Part shown: positions 1-7,516 of the stretch, in pieces
Numbering within the stretch: position 1 is the first letter of the stretch
Layout: the number at the start of each line of letters is the position of its first letter
Origin: Pseudomonas nabeulensis
Lineage (GTDB): Bacteria; Pseudomonadota; Gammaproteobacteria; Pseudomonadales; Pseudomonadaceae
Direction: 5' to 3'
DNA length: 49,566 nucleotides
NCBI RefSeq assembly: GCF_004682045.1
Contig: NZ_QUZT01000053.1
Location: 1-49,566 of the forward strand
Translations under genes and position numbers: made by a program
Notes under the pieces: model-generated
Databases searched by the model: none
What the model saw: only the letters and a program-made list of their open reading frames with translations
What the model was told of the DNA's origin: nothing

Positions 1-35
1 GTGTCAGTCACTGGTATGTTTCTGACCCACCGCAT

Positions 36-59
36 TCGCGAGCAAGCCCGCTCCCACAC
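36..59. repeat. REP element of a second class (right half of a cut REPIN)
   Basis: The segment holds GCGAGCAAGCCCGCTCCCACA, a REP core related to but distinct from the GGGGGCAAGCCCCC class found elsewhere in the window. The bases before it (GTCAGTCACTG, then ACCCACCGC) resemble the inner part of the other REPINs here, so this is probably the right arm of a REPIN whose left arm lies outside the window. It sits just downstream of pyrE. Confidence 0.65.
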
Positions 60-86
60 AAGCCTTCTTACACAGAGGGGCCGGTG

Positions 87-731
87 TCAGACGCCAAACT
101 GCTCGCGGTACGCACGTACCGCCGGCAAATGCTGCTTGAGCTGCGGATCATCTTCCAGGAACTGCAACACCTGGTTCAACGACACGATGCTCACCACCGG
201 AATGCCGAAATCACGCTCTACTTCCTGGATCGCCGACAATTCACCGTTGCCGCGCTCCTGGCGGTTCAGCGCGATCAGCACACCAGCCGCCTTGGCGCCA
301 TCCTGGGAAGCGATGATCTGCATCACTTCACGGATAGCCGTGCCAGCGGTGATCACGTCATCGATGATCAGCACATCGCCAGTCAGCGGCGCGCCCACGA
401 GGCTACCGCCCTCACCATGAGCCTTGGCCTCTTTACGGTTGAAGCACCACGGCAGATCCTGCCCATGGTGTTCGGCCAACGCCACGGCCGTCGCGGCCGC
501 CAGGGGAATGCCCTTGTAGGCCGGGCCGAACAGCACGTCGAAGGAAATGCCGCTTTCAACGATGGCCGCCGCATAGAAACGACCCAGTTGGGCCAGGGCC
601 GAACCCGAGTTGAACAAGCCTGCATTGAAGAAGTACGGGCTGGTGCGCCCGGACTTGAGAGTGAACTCACCGAAGCGCAAAACGCCGCGATCGATGGCAA
701 AACGAATGAAATCGCGTTGATACGCCTGCAT
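87..731 (-). CDS. pyrE: Orotate phosphoribosyltransferase
   Basis: PyrE joins orotate to PRPP to give orotidine 5'-phosphate, the fifth step of pyrimidine synthesis, in the cytoplasm. The protein has the type I phosphoribosyltransferase PRPP loop VLIIDDVITAGTA near the middle and the family N-terminus MQAYQRDFIRFAIDRG. The open frame extends seven codons further upstream, but the ATG at 731 matches the usual family start and gives 214 residues, the normal length. It is divergent from crc across an 82-bp gap that contains a perfect palindrome. The gene is complete and looks functional. Downstream lies only a REP repeat before the window edge. Confidence 0.96.
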   Translation of the reverse strand: MQAYQRDFIRFAIDRGVLRFGEFTLKSGRTSPYFFNAGLFNSGSALAQLGRFYAAAIVESGISFDVLFGPAYKGIPLAAATAVALAEHHGQDLPWCFNRKEAKAHGEGGSLVGAPLTGDVLIIDDVITAGTAIREVMQIIASQDGAKAAGVLIALNRQERGNGELSAIQEVERDFGIPVVSIVSLNQVLQFLEDDPQLKQHLPAVRAYREQFGV

Positions 732-813
732 GAAAAAAGCCTCAGATACCACGGATTTAGCTAATTAGGTGGACGGCGTGTATCATACACGCACGCGATT
801 TTTGGGGCCATTT
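732..813. promoter_or_regulatory. pyrE/crc divergent promoter region with 17-bp palindrome
   Basis: The gap between the two start codons holds a perfect inverted repeat at 776-792, GCGTGTA-TCA-TACACGC. It overlaps a possible crc -10 (TATCAT, 781-786, with TTAGCT 18 bp upstream) and, on the other strand, a possible pyrE -10 (TATGAT, 787-782). The hexamers are only moderate matches. The symmetry could be an operator or a pair of back-to-back -10 boxes; the sequence cannot decide. Confidence 0.45.
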
Positions 814-1593
814 ATGCGGATCATCAGTGTGAACGTTAATGGTATTCAGGCTGCAGTCGAGCGTGGTTTGCTCAGTTGGCTGCAAGCCCAGAATGCCGAC
901 GTCATCTGCCTGCAGGATACCCGCGCCTCCGCCTTTGAACTGGACGACCCAGCCTTCCAACTGGATGGCTACTTCCTTTATGCCTGCGATGCCGAAGTGC
1001 CCACCCAAGGTGGCGTGGCTTTGTATTCGCGGTTGCAACCCAAGGCGGTCATCAGCGGCCTCGGCTTCGAGACAGCCGACCGCTACGGGCGCTACCTGCA
1101 AGCCGATTTCGACAAGGTCAGCATCGCGACCTTGCTGCTCCCTTCGGGGCAGAACGGCGATGAAGACTTGAATCAGAAGTTCAAGCTAATGGACGATTTC
1201 GCCCGTTACCTGGATAAACAGCGACGCAAACGTCGCGAGTACATTTATTGTGGCTCGCTGTACGTGGCGCAACAGAAGCTGGATATCAAGAACTGGCGCG
1301 ACAGCCAGCAATCCCCGGGCTTCCTGGCGCCGGAACGGGCCTGGATGGACGAGATTGTCGGCAACATGGGCTATGTGGATGCCCTGCGTGAAGTCAGCCG
1401 CGAAGGCGACCAGTACAGCTGGTGGCCGGACAACGAACAGGCCGAGATGCTCAACCTGGGTTGGCGTTTCGACTACCAGTTGCTGACCCCAGGTCTGCGC
1501 CGGTTCGTTCGCAGCGCTCGCTTGCCGCGCCAGCCGCGCTTCTCGCAGCACGCGCCGCTGATCGTGGACTACGACTGGACACTGACCATCTAA
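814..1593 (+). CDS. crc: Catabolite repression control protein Crc
   Basis: Crc works with Hfq to hold A-rich ribosome-binding regions of target mRNAs in a non-translated state, giving carbon catabolite repression in pseudomonads. The fold is that of the exonuclease III / endonuclease-exonuclease-phosphatase family, although Pseudomonas Crc is not thought to act as a nuclease. The start MRIISVNVNGIQAA is the family N-terminus, so the ATG at 814 is chosen over the in-frame codon at 769. The product is 259 residues, the same length as P. aeruginosa Crc, and almost the whole sequence is recognisable, including the end PRFSQHAPLIVDYDW. It is monocistronic: a bidirectional terminator follows 15 bp after the stop. 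Confidence 0.97.
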   Translation: MRIISVNVNGIQAAVERGLLSWLQAQNADVICLQDTRASAFELDDPAFQLDGYFLYACDAEVPTQGGVALYSRLQPKAVISGLGFETADRYGRYLQADFDKVSIATLLLPSGQNGDEDLNQKFKLMDDFARYLDKQRRKRREYIYCGSLYVAQQKLDIKNWRDSQQSPGFLAPERAWMDEIVGNMGYVDALREVSREGDQYSWWPDNEQAEMLNLGWRFDYQLLTPGLRRFVRSARLPRQPRFSQHAPLIVDYDWTLTI

Positions 1594-1608
1594 GGTCTTT
1601 TTCCAGGC

Positions 1609-1642
1609 ACAAAAAAACCGACATCGCTGTCGGTTTTTTTGT
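1609..1642. terminator. Bidirectional rho-independent terminator
   Basis: A stem ACCGACA/TGTCGGT (1617-1623 and 1628-1634) with a TCGC tetraloop is flanked by seven A on the left and seven T on the right. It can therefore stop transcription from crc on the plus strand and from the DUF4870 gene on the minus strand, which converge here. Confidence 0.92.
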
Positions 1643-1651
1643 GGGCGCTCA

Positions 1652-2020
1652 TTATTTGACCAGTCGCCAGGTAAAGGGATAGCGATAGGCAACCCCCTTG
1701 TTGGCCTTGATGCCACCGATGATGGTCAGCACCAGGGTCGCGATCACCAGGGCGATCATCAGGAAAAACCCGATCACCGCAAAGGCCAGCACCATGCAAA
1801 CAATCCAGGCGATGGCCACGGTGATCTGGAAGTTCAAGGCCTCTTTGCCCTGATCATCAATGAACGCGTCCTTTTCTTTCTTGAGCTGCCACAGGATCAG
1901 CGGCCCGATAACGCTGCCGAAGGGGAAGACAAACCCCAGAAACGCCGCAAAATGACACAACATCGCACCCTGGCGCGCCTCATAGGACGGTGAAGGCGCA
2001 GGCATTTGGCTGTCACTCAT
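1652..2020 (-). CDS. DUF4870 (Tic20-like) small inner-membrane protein
   Basis: The gene encodes a 122-residue membrane protein of the DUF4870 family, whose function is not known. The first 18 residues are polar. A pattern of hydrophobic helices follows, at about residues 20-45, 66-82 and 83-103, with the charged loop KKEKDAFIDDQGKEALNFQ between them. That loop, with its conserved E-A-x-N-F-Q, is the hallmark of the family. The ATG at 2020 is preceded by GGAGAAACGCC, a good ribosome-binding site. It lies 22 bp downstream of rph on the same strand and is probably cotranscribed with it. Nothing in the context tells its role. Confidence 0.85.
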   Translation of the reverse strand: MSDSQMPAPSPSYEARQGAMLCHFAAFLGFVFPFGSVIGPLILWQLKKEKDAFIDDQGKEALNFQITVAIAWIVCMVLAFAVIGFFLMIALVIATLVLTIIGGIKANKGVAYRYPFTWRLVK

Positions 2021-2042
2021 GGCGTTTCTCCTTGAAGCCGGT

Positions 2043-2765
2043 TCAGTCGGCCAGCGCGGCGTTCTGCAGTTCGAAGATCTCGGTCATGCCCTTCTGGGCC
2101 AGGGCCAGCATGGCGTTCAGCTCGGCAGGCTGGAAGGGCGCGCCTTCGGCGGTGCCCTGCACTTCGATGAAACCACCGGTGCTGGTCATCACCACGTTCA
2201 GGTCGGTCTCGGCGGCCGAGTCCTCCAGATAGTCCAGGTCCAGCACAGGCTCGCCCTGGTACATGCCCACCGATACGGCGGCGATCATTTGCTTGAGCGG
2301 GTCACCGCCTTTGAGCCCGCCACGCTTCTTGATCACTTTCAGCGCGTCAACCAGGGCCACCATGGCGCCGGTAATGGACGCGGTACGCGTACCGCCGTCG
2401 GCCTGGATCACGTCGCAGTCGACGTACAGGGTTACGTCGCCCAGCTTGGACATGTCCAGCGCGGCGCGCAGGGAACGACCGATCAAGCGCTGGATTTCCA
2501 GGGTGCGCCCGCCTTGCTTGCCACGGCTGGCTTCACGCTGGTTACGCTCGCCGGTGGCGCGCGGCAGCATGCCGTACTCGGCGGTCAACCAACCCTGGCC
2601 CTGGCCTTTAAGGAAACGCGGCACGCCGTTTTCGACGCTGACGGTGCAGATAACCTTGGTATCGCCAAACTCGACCAGTACAGAACCCTCGGCGTGTTTG
2701 GTGTAGTTGCGGGTGATGCGGATCGAGCGGAGCTGATCGGCAACGCGACCACTTGGACGTTTCAT
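2043..2765 (-). CDS. rph: Ribonuclease PH
   Basis: RNase PH is a phosphate-dependent 3'-5' exoribonuclease that trims the 3' end of tRNA precursors and also acts in rRNA decay. The protein starts MKRPSGRVADQLR and has the family core with GRTLEIQRLIGRSLRA (phosphate and RNA binding) and CDVIQADGGTRTASITGA (catalytic strand, D and T residues). The ATG at 2765 gives 240 residues, the usual length; the frame runs 13 codons further upstream without family similarity. It is intact, unlike the frameshifted rph of E. coli K-12. It is divergent from yicC, a conserved pairing in gammaproteobacteria. Confidence 0.96.
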   Translation of the reverse strand: MKRPSGRVADQLRSIRITRNYTKHAEGSVLVEFGDTKVICTVSVENGVPRFLKGQGQGWLTAEYGMLPRATGERNQREASRGKQGGRTLEIQRLIGRSLRAALDMSKLGDVTLYVDCDVIQADGGTRTASITGAMVALVDALKVIKKRGGLKGGDPLKQMIAAVSVGMYQGEPVLDLDYLEDSAAETDLNVVMTSTGGFIEVQGTAEGAPFQPAELNAMLALAQKGMTEIFELQNAALAD

Positions 2766-2802
2766 AGGGGATACCTGTACTGAGGACGAAAAACTGCCGA
2801 GC

Positions 2803-2808
2803 ATTATA
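2803..2808 (-). promoter_or_regulatory. -10 box upstream of rph
   Basis: On the minus strand a perfect TATAAT lies 38 bp before the rph start codon. No good -35 hexamer is seen 16-18 bp upstream of it (TGCCCC at the 17-bp spacing), so this is a partial promoter call. Confidence 0.4.
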
Positions 2809-2875
2809 GAGCCGTGAGCCGATTCGGGGCACTTCTAAAAATCCGGTTACGAATGGCCAGCCTATCGCCCATTGT

Positions 2876-2905
2876 TTGGGCGCGTTCGCCCCACTGCGCT
2901 ACAAT
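2876..2905 (+). promoter_or_regulatory. Candidate yicC promoter
   Basis: TTGGGC at 2876-2881 and TACAAT at 2900-2905 are separated by 18 bp and lie 57 bp before the yicC start. The -10 matches sigma70 at five of six positions and the -35 at three or four. Confidence 0.45.
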
Positions 2906-2962
2906 CCTGCGCCTTCTTAACCATCAGCCCGTGTTTGCGGGACTGCAACGCGAGGTACCTCC

Positions 2963-3826
2963 ATGGTGCACAGCATGACCGCCTTCGCCCGCGTCGAAAA
3001 AGCCGGCGCCCAAGGCACCCTGAGCTGGGAACTGCGCTCGGTCAACAGCCGCTACCTGGAACCGCACCTGCGCCTGCCGGAATCCTTCCGCGACCTCGAA
3101 GGTGCCGTACGTGAAGCGCTGCGCCAGGGTATCTCCCGTGGCAAGCTGGAATGCACCCTGCGCTTTACCGAGGAAACCACCGGCAAGGCCTTGCAGATTG
3201 ACCGCGACCGCGCCGCGCAACTGGTCGCCGCCGCCGAGACCATCGCCGGCCTGATCAAGCAACCCGCCGCGCTGAACCCCCTGGAAGTGCTGGCCTGGCC
3301 CGGTGTGCTGGTGGCCGATGCCACTGACCCGCAAGCCCTCAACGCGGAAGCCCTCGCCCTGTTCAACCAGGGTTTGAAGGAGCTCAAGGCCGGCCGCGAG
3401 CGCGAAGGCGCCGAACTGGCTCGCTTGATCAACGAGCGCCTGACCTCCATCGAGGAAGATGTGGTCACCCTGCGTGAACTGGTGCCGCAAATGCTCGCCA
3501 CCCAGCGCCAGAAGGTCCTCGACCGTTTCACCGATATGAAGGCCGACCTCGACCCGACGCGCCTGGAACAGGAAATGGTCCTGCTCGCGCAAAAGAGCGA
3601 CGTCGCCGAAGAACTCGACCGCCTGAGCACCCACATCCTCGAAGTGCGCCGCGTGCTCAAGTCCGGCGGTGCCGCTGGTCGGCGCCTGGACTTCCTGATG
3701 CAGGAACTCAACCGCGAAGCCAATACACTGGGCTCCAAGGCGTTCGACCCGCGCAGCACCCAGGCGGCGGTCAACCTCAAGGTGTTGATCGAGCAGATGC
3801 GCGAACAAGTACAGAATATTGAGTAA
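2963..3826 (+). CDS. yicC: YicC/YloC family endoribonuclease
   Basis: The protein is 287 residues and belongs to the YicC/YloC family. E. coli YicC has been described as an endoribonuclease involved in small-RNA turnover. The N-terminus MVHSMTAFAR is the family signature (M-x-S-M-T-x-F). The middle is rich in charged helices, and the C-terminal DUF1732 part holds EMVLLAQKSDVAEELDRL and FLMQELNREANTLGSK, which are strongly conserved in the family. The ATG follows the upstream sequence GCGAGGTACCTCC, which supplies a weak ribosome-binding site. It is divergent from rph and 10 bp upstream of gmk, so yicC and gmk probably form one transcript. Confidence 0.93.
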   Translation: MVHSMTAFARVEKAGAQGTLSWELRSVNSRYLEPHLRLPESFRDLEGAVREALRQGISRGKLECTLRFTEETTGKALQIDRDRAAQLVAAAETIAGLIKQPAALNPLEVLAWPGVLVADATDPQALNAEALALFNQGLKELKAGREREGAELARLINERLTSIEEDVVTLRELVPQMLATQRQKVLDRFTDMKADLDPTRLEQEMVLLAQKSDVAEELDRLSTHILEVRRVLKSGGAAGRRLDFLMQELNREANTLGSKAFDPRSTQAAVNLKVLIEQMREQVQNIE

Positions 3827-3836
3827 GGCAACTTCC

Positions 3837-4457
3837 ATGACCCACAGCACCGGCACCCTTTACATCATTTCCGCCCCCTCGGGCGCGGGCAAGAGCAGCC
3901 TGGTCAAGGCCCTGACCGACGCTGATGACCAGATTCGCATCTCGGTCTCCCACACCACCCGCGTCATGCGCCCGGGTGAGGTGAACGGCGTGCACTACCA
4001 CTTCGTCGAGCGCACCGAGTTCGTCAAGATGATCGAACACGGCGACTTCCTGGAGCGCGCCGAAGTGTTCGGCAACCTCTATGGCACCTCGCAAAGCCAC
4101 CTGCAGCAGACCCTGGACGAAGGCCACGACCTGATCCTGGAAATCGACTGGCAGGGCGCCGAGCAAGTGCGCCAGCTGATGCCCAAGGCGCGTTCGATCT
4201 TCATCCTGCCGCCCTCGCTGGAGGCGTTGCACCAGCGCCTGACCAACCGTGGCCAGGACAGCGACGAGATCATCGAAGGCCGCATGCGTGAAGCCGTCAG
4301 CGAAATGAGCCACTACGTCGACTACGACTACCTGATCATCAACGACGATTTTTCCCACGCGCTGGATGATTTGAAGGCGATTTTCCGCACCAATCAGCTC
4401 CAGCAAAAGCGTCAGCAACAGCGTTTTGGCAAATTGCTCGCCGAACTGCTGGGTTGA
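3837..4457 (+). CDS. gmk: Guanylate kinase
   Basis: Gmk phosphorylates GMP (and dGMP) to GDP with ATP, an essential step in nucleotide metabolism that also links to ppGpp supply. The P-loop APSGAGKS is at about residues 13-20, followed by the GMP-binding segment SHTTRVMRPGEVNGVHYHF and the conserved ILEIDWQGAEQVR. The ATG at 3837 gives 206 residues, normal for the family; an in-frame start at 3819 would overlap yicC and has no family similarity. It lies 10 bp after the yicC stop. A hairpin with a T tract follows, before rpoZ. Confidence 0.96.
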   Translation: MTHSTGTLYIISAPSGAGKSSLVKALTDADDQIRISVSHTTRVMRPGEVNGVHYHFVERTEFVKMIEHGDFLERAEVFGNLYGTSQSHLQQTLDEGHDLILEIDWQGAEQVRQLMPKARSIFILPPSLEALHQRLTNRGQDSDEIIEGRMREAVSEMSHYVDYDYLIINDDFSHALDDLKAIFRTNQLQQKRQQQRFGKLLAELLG

Positions 4458-4469
4458 TTGGCTCTTCCC

Positions 4470-4512
4470 AAAACCGCTGCAAGGGCTTTACATTGGCACT
4501 TGTAGCGGTTTT
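4470..4512 (+). other. Inverted repeat downstream of gmk
   Basis: AAAACCGCT at 4470-4478 pairs with AGCGGTTTT at 4504-4512 around a 25-base loop. It ends in four T. It may help end the gmk transcript or shape its 3' end, but the loop is long for a classic terminator. Confidence 0.45.
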
Positions 4513-4525
4513 GCGAGGGCCTGCG

Positions 4526-4562
4526 AAAAATCAGCGCTTCCCTAAACGCTGGTGATTTTTTA
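4526..4562 (+). terminator. Probable gmk terminator
   Basis: AAAAATCAGCG pairs imperfectly with CGCTGGTGATTTTTT (small bulge) around a short loop, and the right arm ends in six T. It lies between gmk and rpoZ, so rpoZ would need its own promoter or read-through. Confidence 0.55.
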
Positions 4563-4624
4563 AACTGTTTAGTCCGCTCGCCCAACCGGGCAGCGCGCAT
4601 CTTGCATTCGCTCCGAGGAATACC

Positions 4625-4888
4625 ATGGCCCGCGTAACCGTTGAAGACTGCCTAGAACACGTGGATAACCGCTTTGAGCTGGTCATGCTCTCTACCAAGC
4701 GTGCCCGTCAACTGGCCACTGGCGGCAAAGAGCCCCTGGTCCAGTGGGAAAACGACAAGCCTACCGTTGTCGCCCTGCGCGAAATCGCTGAAGGCCTGAT
4801 GAGCTACGAGTTCATCGCCGAACAGGAAATCGTCCACGAAGACCCTGTCTTCGCAGCGTTCGAGGACGAGTCCAACGAGGCCGTCTAA
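4625..4888 (+). CDS. rpoZ: RNA polymerase omega subunit
   Basis: Omega binds the beta-prime subunit, helps RNA polymerase assemble and, in proteobacteria, forms part of a ppGpp-binding site. The 87-residue protein starts MARVTVEDCLEHVDNRFELV and keeps the family segment RARQLATGG and the motif KPTVVALREIAEG. The start follows GCTCCGAGGAATACC, a good ribosome-binding site. It precedes spoT by 60 bp, the conserved rpoZ-spoT arrangement that places a ppGpp target next to the ppGpp enzyme. Confidence 0.97.
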   Translation: MARVTVEDCLEHVDNRFELVMLSTKRARQLATGGKEPLVQWENDKPTVVALREIAEGLMSYEFIAEQEIVHEDPVFAAFEDESNEAV

Positions 4889-4935
4889 GCCTATGCCTGG
4901 TCGACGTAGCACGGCGCGGGGTCACAGCCATCGGC

Positions 4936-4951
4936 AGGAGTTAACACTTTG
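4936..4951 (+). promoter_or_regulatory. Ribosome-binding site fixing the TTG start of spoT
   Basis: CAGGAG ends 8 bp before TTG at 4949-4951. No ATG or GTG in the right frame has a comparable site nearby, and the family N-terminus begins at this codon. TTG starts are weak, which fits low SpoT levels; that link is inference. Confidence 0.75.
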
Positions 4952-7054
4952 CCGAGCATAGACGCCCTCGCCGATCGCTTATCGGCCTACCTCGGCCCAG
5001 ACCAGGTCAACCTGGTCCGCCGAGCGTATTTCTACGCCGAACAAGCCCACGACGGCCAACGCCGCCGCAGCGGCGAGGCGTATGTCACCCATCCGCTTGC
5101 GGTGGCAAATATTCTTGCCGACATGCACATGGACCATCAGAGCCTGATGGCCGCGATGCTGCATGACGTGATCGAAGACACCGGCATCGCCAAGGAAGCG
5201 CTCAGCGCACAATTTGGCGAAACCGTGGCCGAACTGGTCGACGGGGTCAGCAAACTGACCCAGATGAACTTCGAGACCAAGGCCGAGGCCCAGGCCGAAA
5301 ACTTCCAGAAGATGGCCATGGCCATGGCCCGGGATATCCGGGTGATCCTGGTCAAGCTGGCCGACCGGCTGCACAACATGCGCACGCTGGAAGTGCTGTC
5401 CGGCGAAAAACGCCGGCGCATCGCCAAGGAAACCCTGGAAATCTACGCGCCCATCGCCAACCGGCTGGGCATGCACGCCATTCGTATCGAGTTCGAAGAC
5501 CTCGGCTTCAAGGCCATGCACCCGATGCGTTCGGCGCGCATCTACCAGGCGGTCAAGCGCGCCCGGGGCAACCGCAAGGAAATCGTCAACAAGATCGAAG
5601 AGTCCCTGAGCCATTGCCTGGCAATCGACGAGATCGAAGGCGAAGTCAGCGGCCGGCAGAAGCACATCTACGGCATCTACAAGAAAATGCGCGGCAAGCG
5701 TCGGGCCTTCAACGAGATCATGGACGTGTATGCGTTCCGGATCATCGTCGACAAGGTCGACACCTGCTACCGCGTGCTGGGTGCTGTACATAATTTGTAC
5801 AAACCCTTGCCGGGCCGCTTCAAGGACTACATCGCCATTCCCAAGGCCAACGGCTATCAGTCGCTGCATACCACGCTGTTCGGAATGCACGGCGTGCCGA
5901 TCGAGATCCAGATCCGCACCCGGGAAATGGAAGAGATGGCCAACAACGGCATCGCTGCCCATTGGCTGTACAAGTCCAGCGGCGACGAGCAGCCCAAAGG
6001 CACCCATGCCCGCGCCCGCCAATGGGTCAAGGGCGTGCTGGAAATGCAGCAACGTGCTGGCAACTCCCTCGAATTTATCGAAAGCGTGAAGATCGACCTG
6101 TTCCCGGACGAGGTCTACGTGTTCACGCCCAAAGGCCGGATCATGGAGCTGCCCAAAGGCTCCACGGCGGTCGACTTTGCCTACGCCGTGCACACCGACG
6201 TGGGCAATAGCTGCATCGCCTGTCGGATCAATCGTCGTCTCGCGCCGCTGTCCGAACCGCTGCAAAGCGGTTCCACGGTGGAGATCGTCAGCGCACCCGG
6301 CGCACGCCCGAACCCGGCGTGGCTCAACTTCGTGGTCACCGGCAAAGCGCGCACCCACATTCGTCACGCCCTGAAACTGCAGCGTCGCTCCGAGTCCATC
6401 AGCCTCGGCGAACGCCTGCTGAATAAAGTCCTCAACGGTTTCGACAGCGCCCTGGACAAGATCCCGGCCGAGCGCGTGCAAGCGATGCTCCACGAATACC
6501 GCCAGGACACCATCGAAGACCTGCTGGAAGATATCGGCCTGGGCAACCGCATGGCCTACGTGGTCGCCCGCCGCCTGCTGGGCGAAGGCGAACAGTTGCC
6601 AAGCCCCGAAGGCCCGCTGGCGATTCGCGGCACCGAGGGCCTGGTGCTGAGCTACGCCAAGTGCTGCACGCCGATTCCGGGCGACCCGATTGTCGGCCAC
6701 TTGTCCGCCGGCAAAGGCATGGTCGTGCACCTGGACAACTGCCGCAATATCACCGAAATCCGCCACAACCCGGAAAAATGCATCCAGCTTTCCTGGGCCA
6801 AGGATGTCACCGGCGAATTCAACGTCGAGCTGCGCGTGGAGCTGGAACACCAGCGCGGCCTGATCGCCTTGCTGGCCAGCAGCGTCAACGCGGCTGACGG
6901 CAATATCGAGAAAATCAGCATGGACGAACGCGATGGTCGCATCAGCGTGGTCCAGTTGGTGGTCAGCGTGCACGACCGCGTGCACCTGGCCCGCGTGATC
7001 AAGAAGCTGCGCGCCTTGACTGGTGTGATCCGCATCACCCGAATGCGTGCATAA
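4949..7054 (+). CDS. spoT: Bifunctional (p)ppGpp synthetase/hydrolase SpoT
   Basis: SpoT makes and breaks ppGpp in the stringent response. The order is an HD hydrolase domain (H48 in THPL and HD at residues 72-73 in AAMLHDVIEDT), the synthetase domain with the substrate segment GYQSLHTTLFG, a TGS domain (VFTPKGRIMELPKGSTAVDFAYAVH), a helical region, the conserved CCTPIPGD segment and a C-terminal ACT domain. The length is 701 residues, as expected. The hydrolase motif is intact, which favours SpoT over RelA. The start is TTG at 4949: it has GGCAGGAG 8 bp upstream, and the first residues PSIDALADRL match the family, so no ATG further in is needed. The gene is followed by ridA. Confidence 0.96.
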   Translation: MPSIDALADRLSAYLGPDQVNLVRRAYFYAEQAHDGQRRRSGEAYVTHPLAVANILADMHMDHQSLMAAMLHDVIEDTGIAKEALSAQFGETVAELVDGVSKLTQMNFETKAEAQAENFQKMAMAMARDIRVILVKLADRLHNMRTLEVLSGEKRRRIAKETLEIYAPIANRLGMHAIRIEFEDLGFKAMHPMRSARIYQAVKRARGNRKEIVNKIEESLSHCLAIDEIEGEVSGRQKHIYGIYKKMRGKRRAFNEIMDVYAFRIIVDKVDTCYRVLGAVHNLYKPLPGRFKDYIAIPKANGYQSLHTTLFGMHGVPIEIQIRTREMEEMANNGIAAHWLYKSSGDEQPKGTHARARQWVKGVLEMQQRAGNSLEFIESVKIDLFPDEVYVFTPKGRIMELPKGSTAVDFAYAVHTDVGNSCIACRINRRLAPLSEPLQSGSTVEIVSAPGARPNPAWLNFVVTGKARTHIRHALKLQRRSESISLGERLLNKVLNGFDSALDKIPAERVQAMLHEYRQDTIEDLLEDIGLGNRMAYVVARRLLGEGEQLPSPEGPLAIRGTEGLVLSYAKCCTPIPGDPIVGHLSAGKGMVVHLDNCRNITEIRHNPEKCIQLSWAKDVTGEFNVELRVELEHQRGLIALLASSVNAADGNIEKISMDERDGRISVVQLVVSVHDRVHLARVIKKLRALTGVIRITRMRA

Positions 7055-7078
7055 CCGATCCATTACAAGGAGTCATTC

Positions 7079-7459
7079 ATGTCCAAGACTGTTATCACCA
7101 GCGACAAGGCCCCGGCCGCCATCGGCACTTACTCCCAGGCGATCAAGGCGGGCAACACCGTCTACATGTCCGGCCAGATCCCGCTGGACCCGAAGACCAT
7201 GGAACTGGTGGAAGGCTTCGAAGCGCAGACCGTACAGGTCTTCGAGAACCTCAAGTCCGTGGCCGAAGCCGCTGGCGGTTCGTTCAAGGACATCGTCAAG
7301 CTGAACATCTTCCTCACCGACCTGAGCCACTTCGCCAAGGTCAACGAGATCATGGGCAAGTACTTCGAACAGCCGTACCCAGCCCGCGCCGCCATCGGCG
7401 TGGCTGCCCTGCCAAAGGGTGCGCAGGTTGAGATGGACGCGATTCTGGTCATCGAGTAA
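7079..7459 (+). CDS. ridA: RidA family enamine/imine deaminase
   Basis: RidA hydrolyses reactive 2-aminoacrylate and related enamines formed by PLP enzymes such as threonine dehydratase, protecting other enzymes from damage. The protein is 126 residues, normal for the family. It shows IGTYSQAIKAGNTVYMSGQIPLDP near the N-terminus (given here as the family's first signature, residues about 17-40), a conserved NxFLTD, and the C-terminal active-site stretch PARAAIGVAALPKGAQVEM with the substrate-carboxylate arginine. AAGGAG lies 8 bp before the ATG. It follows spoT by 24 bp and is probably cotranscribed, as in many gammaproteobacteria. Confidence 0.95.
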   Translation: MSKTVITSDKAPAAIGTYSQAIKAGNTVYMSGQIPLDPKTMELVEGFEAQTVQVFENLKSVAEAAGGSFKDIVKLNIFLTDLSHFAKVNEIMGKYFEQPYPARAAIGVAALPKGAQVEMDAILVIE

Positions 7460-7465
7460 AACACC

Positions 7466-7492
7466 CGGCGCAGTCCTCCACGGGCTGCGCCG
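7466..7492 (+). other. GC-rich stem-loop between ridA and the lipoprotein gene
   Basis: CGGCGCAG (7466-7473) pairs perfectly with CTGCGCCG (7485-7492) around an 11-base loop. There is no strong T tract (CGACCCTGTTTC would need to serve, and it does not look like one), so it may be an attenuator or an mRNA-stabilising 3' hairpin rather than a full terminator. Confidence 0.5.
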
Positions 7493-7516
7493 ACCCTGTT
7501 TCAGAAGGATTTCGTA

